Below, piece after piece: positions 59,609-64,000 of a stretch of DNA of 64,000 bases (position 1 is the first letter of the stretch; each line of letters starts with the position of its first letter). The DNA is from Modicisalibacter sp033446685 (GTDB lineage: Bacteria; Pseudomonadota; Gammaproteobacteria; Pseudomonadales; Halomonadaceae). A model generated the notes under the pieces. It ran no database searches. It was not told where the DNA came from and was given only the letters and a program-made list of their open reading frames with translations. Location of the stretch: assembly GCF_033446685.1 (NCBI RefSeq), contig NZ_JAWQLY010000004.1, forward strand, positions 186,001 through 250,000, written 5' to 3'. The position numbers and the translations under genes were made by a program.

Positions 59609-60787
59609 ATGAGTTTGAATTCCAGGGACATCGTGGTGGTCGATGCCGTGCGCACCGCCATGGCCAAGGCCAAGCACGGGGCGTTTCGCAACGTGCGTGC
59701 CGAAAACCTGTCCGCCGCGGTGATGCAGGCGCTGTTCGATCGCAACCCCAAGCTCGATCCCGCCGAGGTCGACGACGTGATCTGGGGCTGCGTCAACCAG
59801 ACCCTCGAACAGGCGATGAACATCGCCCGCAACGCGGCGATCATGACCGGCATTCCGCGCTCGGTACCGGCGCAGACCGTCAACCGCCTGTGCGGTTCGT
59901 CGATGAGCGCGCTGCACATCGCCGCCGCCAACATCAAGGCCGGCATGGGCGACTTCTACGTCATCGGCGGCGTCGAGCACATGGAGCACGTGCCGATGGA
60001 CCATGGGGTCGACGTCAACCCGGCGGCCAGCAAGTACGCCGCCAAGGCGGCGATGATGATGGGCCTGACCGCCGAGCTGCTGGGCAAGATGCACGGCGTC
60101 ACCCGCGAAGAGCAGGATCGCTTCGGGGTGCGCTCGCATCAGCGCGCGCTGGCCGCCAACGAGAAGGGTTACTTCGACAACGAGATCATCGGTGTCGAGG
60201 GCCACGATAGCGAAGGCTTCCGGCAGCTCGTGACCCGCGACGAGGTAGTGCGTATCGACGCTAATCTCGAGGACATGGCCAAGCTCAAGCCGATCTTCGA
60301 TCCGAAAGGTGGCACCGTCTCGGCCGGCACGTCCTCGGCCTTGTCGGTGGGTGCCTCGGGGCTCGCGGTGATGAGTTACGAGCGTGCCAAGGCGCTGGGC
60401 CTCGAGCCGATCGCCCGGGTGCTGTCCACCGGCGTGGCCGGCTGCGATGCCTCGATCATGGGCTACGGCCCGGTGCCGGCGAGCAAGAAGGCGCTCGCCG
60501 CGGCGGGGCTCAAGATCGACGACATCCAGACCGTCGAGCTCAACGAGGCCTTCGCCGCCCAGGCGCTGCCGGTACTCAAGGATCTCGGCCTGCGTGAGCG
60601 CATGGACGAGGCGGTCAATCTCAATGGCGGCGCCATTGCGCTGGGCCATCCGTTGGGTTGCTCGGGGGCGCGAATCTCGACCACGCTGCTCAACGTGATG
60701 CGTCAGCAGGACACCACGCTGGGGCTGGCGACGATGTGCATCGGCATGGGCCAGGGTGTGGCGACGGTCTTCGAGCGCCTCAAGTAG
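59609..60787 (+). CDS. fadA: 3-ketoacyl-CoA thiolase FadA
   Basis: 392-residue beta subunit of the fatty acid oxidation complex. The catalytic cysteine is in VNRLCGSSMSAL (about Cys95), the histidine in AIALGHPLGCSGAR (about 348) and the second cysteine in TMCIGMGQG (about 378). AGGAGA precedes the ATG, and the gene is 27 bases after fadB. It completes beta-oxidation by releasing acetyl-CoA. Confidence 0.97.
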   Translation: MSLNSRDIVVVDAVRTAMAKAKHGAFRNVRAENLSAAVMQALFDRNPKLDPAEVDDVIWGCVNQTLEQAMNIARNAAIMTGIPRSVPAQTVNRLCGSSMSALHIAAANIKAGMGDFYVIGGVEHMEHVPMDHGVDVNPAASKYAAKAAMMMGLTAELLGKMHGVTREEQDRFGVRSHQRALAANEKGYFDNEIIGVEGHDSEGFRQLVTRDEVVRIDANLEDMAKLKPIFDPKGGTVSAGTSSALSVGASGLAVMSYERAKALGLEPIARVLSTGVAGCDASIMGYGPVPASKKALAAAGLKIDDIQTVELNEAFAAQALPVLKDLGLRERMDEAVNLNGGAIALGHPLGCSGARISTTLLNVMRQQDTTLGLATMCIGMGQGVATVFERLK

Positions 60788-60932
60788 GGGCGCCCTGTAA
60801 AACCACCAAGCCTCAAGCCGGTGGCGCTTAGTTACCGGTATGCACTTGGCGGGCTTTCATTGTTAGGAGTTTATTGTTAACACTATTACCAATAGGTTCT
60901 ATTATTAAGAGCTGCAGCAAGCACCAATTCCA

Positions 60933-60956
60933 AGCCGCCTACGGGCGGCTTTCTAG
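60933..60956. terminator. Terminator between fadA and the MAPEG gene
   Basis: AGCCGCC (60933-60939) and GGCGGCT (60944-60950) with a TACG tetraloop, followed by TTCTAG and preceded by an A/T-rich flank on the other side. It fits both convergent genes. Confidence 0.8.
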
Positions 60957-60965
60957 TAGTGGAGG

Positions 60966-61355
60966 CTAGAGCGCGGCGAGCCCAAACAGCGTCAGGCCGG
61001 CCACAAAGCCCATCACGAAAATCAATGAGCGTGGCGTAGCCCAATCGGCGATATAGCACAGCGCATGCAGTACCCGGGCAATCACGAACACCACGGCGGC
61101 GACTGCCGCCATACTCCCCTGCACGCCGGCGATTTCGGCGGCAACGACCGCGGCGGTAAAGAAGATAAGCGCCTCCCAGGCGTTCTGCTGGGCCGCCCAG
61201 ACACGCGCGCCGAGGCCGGTCATCTCGGCGTATTGCGCACGCGGATGATGGTTGTCGAAACGGCCCAATTGGCGGCGGCGGCAATAACCGCCGAGGAAAG
61301 CCAGCGGATAGGGCAGCAACGCTACGACCAGCAGGCACCAGAGGGGAATGCTCAC
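60966..61355 (-). CDS. MAPEG-family membrane protein
   Basis: 129 residues with four hydrophobic helices, the MAPEG fold (membrane-associated eicosanoid/glutathione proteins). Diagnostic features are the loop RFDNHHPRAQ near residues 32-41 and RVWAAQQNAWEALIFF near 51-66, close to the usual AHxNxxE-type motif. The start is GTG 61355, with GGAG six bases upstream, rather than the earlier TTG. Bacterial MAPEG functions are mostly unknown; glutathione-dependent detoxification is a possibility only. Confidence 0.8.
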   Translation of the reverse strand: MSIPLWCLLVVALLPYPLAFLGGYCRRRQLGRFDNHHPRAQYAEMTGLGARVWAAQQNAWEALIFFTAAVVAAEIAGVQGSMAAVAAVVFVIARVLHALCYIADWATPRSLIFVMGFVAGLTLFGLAAL

Positions 61356-61478
61356 GGGGTTCTCCAATCGCTCTCTTCATGGAAATCGCAGCATAAGCGC
61401 AATCCGATGAAGCACCAAGTGAGCCGGCGTTGCCTACCGATCGGTTACACTCGAGGCCACACCGTGCGAGGAGATGCC

Positions 61479-62015
61479 ATGGACCAACGCCAGATCACCG
61501 GCATCGACGCGGATGGCCAGCTGTTCCCCATCGACAAGCTCGAGGCACACCGCTCCGGGATGCGGCACGTAGCCATTTCTGTCTTCGTGTTCTCGGGCGC
61601 TAGCGTATTGCTGCAGCGGCGTGCCAGGGGCAAGTACCACTCGGCGGGGCAATGGGCCAATGCCTGCTGCTCGCATCCGGATTGGGGCGAGGCGGTGATC
61701 GATTGCGCCCATCGCCGGCTCGAGGAGGAGATGGGGTTGCTTCTGGAGCTGCGCAGCGCCGGAATCATGGGTTACCGGGCCGATGTCGGGGGCGGTCTGG
61801 TGGAGAATGAGCACGTGCACCTGTTCTTCGCCGAGTGCGATGCGAAGCGCATGACGCTCCGTCCCGACCCTAATGAGGTCAGCGATTACCGCTGGCTGGA
61901 TAGTGCGGCGCTGCGCCGTGAAATCGCCGAGTCACCGCATGCGTTCACGCCCTGGCTGCGAATCTATATGGCGCGCGGTGCCGAGACCGGCATCGCGCAG
62001 CTCGCTCCTGAGTGA
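61479..62015 (+). CDS. idi: Isopentenyl-diphosphate delta-isomerase, type I
   Basis: 178-residue Nudix-fold enzyme interconverting isopentenyl and dimethylallyl diphosphate. The active-site cysteine is in WANACCSHPDWGE (about residues 59-71) and the glutamate in ENEHVHLFFAE (about 108-118). The start VSVFVF-like strand AISVFVFSGASVLLQRRA fits. GAGGAG lies five bases before the ATG at 61479. In bacteria using the MEP pathway, idi is dispensable and often linked with isoprenoid or carotenoid overproduction; no carotenoid genes are in the window. Confidence 0.9.
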   Translation: MDQRQITGIDADGQLFPIDKLEAHRSGMRHVAISVFVFSGASVLLQRRARGKYHSAGQWANACCSHPDWGEAVIDCAHRRLEEEMGLLLELRSAGIMGYRADVGGGLVENEHVHLFFAECDAKRMTLRPDPNEVSDYRWLDSAALRREIAESPHAFTPWLRIYMARGAETGIAQLAPE

Positions 62016-62114
62016 CTTCCAAGCGTTGCCTATACTACATAGCAGGATGATGGTTTCGGCTACGCTATGGATACGCAGCCTGTTTGCGCAATCGGTGATA
62101 AAGGAGGTGTTTAC

Positions 62115-62717
62115 ATGCTCACGCACGTCTGGGGACTGCTGGCGCACCCGAACCGGGAATGGAGACAGATCCAGAGCGAACGGGAGACGCTGACCCACCT
62201 CTATGCTCACCACGTACTGGCGCTGGCGGCGATCCCGGTGGTGTGCGCCTTCATCGGTACGACCCAGGTCGGCTGGGATTACGGGGGTGGGGAAACGATA
62301 CGCCTTTCATATCTGGACGCCTTTTTCGCTGGGGTCGCCTTCTACGTCACCATCCTGGCCGCCGTGGGCTTGATGGGCGTGGTCATCCATTGGCTGGCAC
62401 GGCGCTATTCCAAACCGCCCAGTCGGCGCAGTTGCATCATCTTCGCCGGCTACGTGGCGACGCCAATGTTCGTGTGTGGGCTGGTCGCACTTTACCCGCT
62501 GCTCTGGCTGTGCTCGCTGGCGATTATTGTCGGTCTCTGTTACAGCGCCTACCTGCTCTATGTCGGCATCCCGGCCTTTCTGGGCATTAGCAATGAGGAG
62601 GGTTTTATCGTCACCGGGTCGACACTGGGGATTGGCGTGCTGGTCCTCGAGGCGCTACTGGGCATCACCGTGCTGCTCTGGGGCTACGGAGCTCGGCTGC
62701 TGGGGGTCGAGCTATGA
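62115..62717 (+). CDS. YIP1-family membrane protein
   Basis: 200 residues with about five transmembrane helices (residues 35-57, 78-105, 118-140, 145-165 and 176-195). The N-terminal THVWGLLAHPNREWRQI is characteristic of bacterial YIP1-domain proteins. The ATG at 62115 has a near-ideal AAGGAGGT upstream. Function is unknown; a role in membrane organisation is only suggested by name. A strong terminator follows. Confidence 0.82.
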   Translation: MLTHVWGLLAHPNREWRQIQSERETLTHLYAHHVLALAAIPVVCAFIGTTQVGWDYGGGETIRLSYLDAFFAGVAFYVTILAAVGLMGVVIHWLARRYSKPPSRRSCIIFAGYVATPMFVCGLVALYPLLWLCSLAIIVGLCYSAYLLYVGIPAFLGISNEEGFIVTGSTLGIGVLVLEALLGITVLLWGYGARLLGVEL

Positions 62718-62738
62718 TGCACAGCTGCCAATTCGTAC

Positions 62739-62771
62739 AAGAAACCGGGCGTCGATGACGCCCGGTTTCTT
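62739..62771. terminator. Bidirectional terminator between YIP1 gene and holA
   Basis: AAGAAACCGGGCGTC (62739-62753) and its complement (62757-62771) form a 15-bp stem with a GAT loop. The ends are A-rich and T-rich, suiting convergent genes. Confidence 0.92.
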
Positions 62772-62804
62772 ATGCGCTCAGAGAGGGCGAGTCGTGAAGA
62801 CTGC

Positions 62805-63863
62805 CTAACCGCTACGGTAGGTCTGCGGCAGCTCGGCGAGCAGGCCGCGCCCGCCGGCCATGGTCAGTGCGAGGTCGTTGAGCGCATCCCATACCGGTAA
62901 CGCCAGGCCGCCCTTGACGGCCTGGTCGATGCGCTGAGCGAACAGCAGCAATTTATGCAGGCGACGATGGGGCAGGCGCTGCAGCGCCTGCTGGTAATTG
63001 GGGCGGCGCTTTTCGGGAATCATCGGGCGCTGCTGCTTGCAGGCGTGCTCGAGGCTCTGGCCCTGTTCGAGGTGCTGTTGCAGCGAGAGCAGCGTACGCA
63101 TCTCGCGACTCAGCGCCCACAGCACCACCGGTGCCTCGATGCCTTCGCTGCGCAGGCCACGTACGATACGCACGGCGCGTTCGCGTTCGCCGCGCAGGCA
63201 GGCCTCGGTCAACGTGAAGACATCGTAGCGGGCGCTGTCCTCGACGCCCGTGGCGATCGCCTCGGCGTTGAGTCGTGCGCCGGGAGGCTGCAGCAGGGAA
63301 AGCTTCTGCAATTCCTGGTCGGCGGCGAGCAGGTTGCCCTCGGTGCGCTCGCCGAGCAACCGGGCGGCGTCCATGTCGAGCTGGAGTCCGTAGCGAGTGG
63401 CCCGATCGCGCATCCAGAAGCCCAGCCGCGAATGATCGACCGGCCACACCGGAACGAACACGCCGAGCTTGTCGAGCGCCTTGAACCACTTGCTCTGCTG
63501 TTGCTTGCGATCGAGCCGGCCCGCCGAGATCAGCAGCACATCCTCGCTGCCGGGGGCCTGGGCGGCAAACGCTTCCAGCGCCTTGCCGCCTTCCTGGCCG
63601 GGGGCCTGGTCGCCGAGTCGCAACTCGATGAGCTTGCTGGTGGCGAACAGCGACATGCTGGCGGCGGACTCGGTAAGCCGCCCCCACTGAAAACCGGGCT
63701 CGACATGCAGCACCTCGCGCTCCTCGATGCCGCGTTCGCGGGCCACCTTCCTGACCTCGTCGCAGGCGTCGCGCTGAATCAGCGGCTCATCGCCGGCGAC
63801 GATGACCACCGGCGGCAGTTTCTTGGCCAGTGTCTCGGGCAGCTTGTCGGGGAAGACCTTCAC
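62805..63863 (-). CDS. holA: DNA polymerase III subunit delta HolA
   Basis: 352 residues. The wrench subunit of the clamp loader that opens the beta clamp. Family segments: VVIVAGDEPLIQRDACDEVR (about 19-38), the SMSLFATSKLIELRLG clamp-contact region (about 69-84) and GRLDRKQQQSKWFKAL near 114. The start is GTG 63863; its GTGA overlaps the lptE stop, so it is coupled to lptE. The lptE-holA order is common in gammaproteobacteria. Confidence 0.95.
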   Translation of the reverse strand: MKVFPDKLPETLAKKLPPVVIVAGDEPLIQRDACDEVRKVARERGIEEREVLHVEPGFQWGRLTESAASMSLFATSKLIELRLGDQAPGQEGGKALEAFAAQAPGSEDVLLISAGRLDRKQQQSKWFKALDKLGVFVPVWPVDHSRLGFWMRDRATRYGLQLDMDAARLLGERTEGNLLAADQELQKLSLLQPPGARLNAEAIATGVEDSARYDVFTLTEACLRGERERAVRIVRGLRSEGIEAPVVLWALSREMRTLLSLQQHLEQGQSLEHACKQQRPMIPEKRRPNYQQALQRLPHRRLHKLLLFAQRIDQAVKGGLALPVWDALNDLALTMAGGRGLLAELPQTYRSG

Positions 63864-64000
63864 CGCGCGGCGTCCAGGTTGCTCAGCCGGTCGATCAGGC
63901 GCTGGGCGGCGTCGCGGCGCAGCGCTTCGAGCGCCTGCTCGCGATCGTCGTCCCGGGTCAGCAGCTCATCGTCGTTGGCCCTGAAGGTGGTGGCTACCTG
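63860..64000 (-). CDS. lptE: LPS-assembly lipoprotein LptE (C-terminal end only)
   Basis: The last 46 codons of a frame open to the right edge. It reads QVATTFRANDDELLTRDDDR near the edge, then a helical, arginine-rich end (ALRRDAAQRLIDRLSNLDAA). That is the usual LptE C-terminus, and the overlap with holA supports the call. LptE plugs the outer-membrane LptD barrel in LPS export. The lipoprotein signal and most of the protein lie outside the window. Confidence 0.8.
   Translation of the reverse strand, partial: QVATTFRANDDELLTRDDDREQALEALRRDAAQRLIDRLSNLDAAR

Noticed and set aside
58277..60649. A 790-codon minus-strand frame under fadBA
   Set aside because: Antisense shadow of fadB and fadA; no domain or ribosome-binding site.

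Overview
The window is chromosomal DNA of a GC-rich gammaproteobacterium, most likely a halomonad (Halomonas/Chromohalobacter relatives). Three things point there. A gyrA-serC-pheA-(tyrA::aroA)-cmk-rpsA block of the Pseudomonas/Oceanospirillales type includes the fused prephenate dehydrogenase/EPSP synthase. The proteins are acidic. A pilB-pilC-pilD-coaE-yacG cluster is present. No rRNA or tRNA gene, CRISPR array, prophage or complete insertion sequence was found. The species call is inference; no database was searched.

Left part (1-15.6 kb): the 3' end of a phosphate uptake operon (pstC partial, pstA, pstB; no phoU follows). Next is a fluoride exporter gene, crcB, behind a recognisable fluoride riboswitch. 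A fatty/branched acyl-CoA degradation island follows: a thiolase divergent from a TetR regulator, then acyl-CoA synthetase, SDR dehydrogenase and acyl-CoA dehydrogenase, with TetR-type operators and a PsrA-like operator. Then come an MFS and an AI-2E-family transporter, trxA, and the sulfur genes cysB and cysH converging on a shared terminator.

Middle (15.6-35.5 kb): pabB; an alpha/beta hydrolase; a methylcitrate (propionate) operon, gntR-prpB-prpC-prpD, with two identical-core GntR operators, a duplicated prpC 3' end and a heptanucleotide array. Next are yacG, coaE, pilD, pilC and pilB with a divergent, AT-richer pilA. A CDF metal exporter, trkH, an acyltransferase and rdgC follow, then a MITE-like element and a FadM-like thioesterase.

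Right part (35.5-64 kb): gyrA and the aromatic/housekeeping block to rpsA; RNA-modification and sulfur-relay genes (trmJ, rlmM, tusA); norM-like MATE, epmC, tatD and uup; a universal stress protein, slyA and a DUF5924/DUF2914-type membrane protein. Then come fadBA with a PsrA-like operator, a MAPEG protein, type I idi, a YIP1 protein, holA and the end of lptE.

The most unusual signals are non-coding. (i) Tandem AGCTNNN heptad arrays lie directly behind stop codons at three loci, always in the same sense relative to the upstream gene. (ii) The crcB riboswitch has a pseudoknot strand shared with a terminator-like hairpin. (iii) A prpC 3'-end remnant is present. (iv) Paired hairpins carry GGA loops. 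(v) Two palindromic MITE-like elements are present. No clearly new multigene defence or metabolic system was seen.
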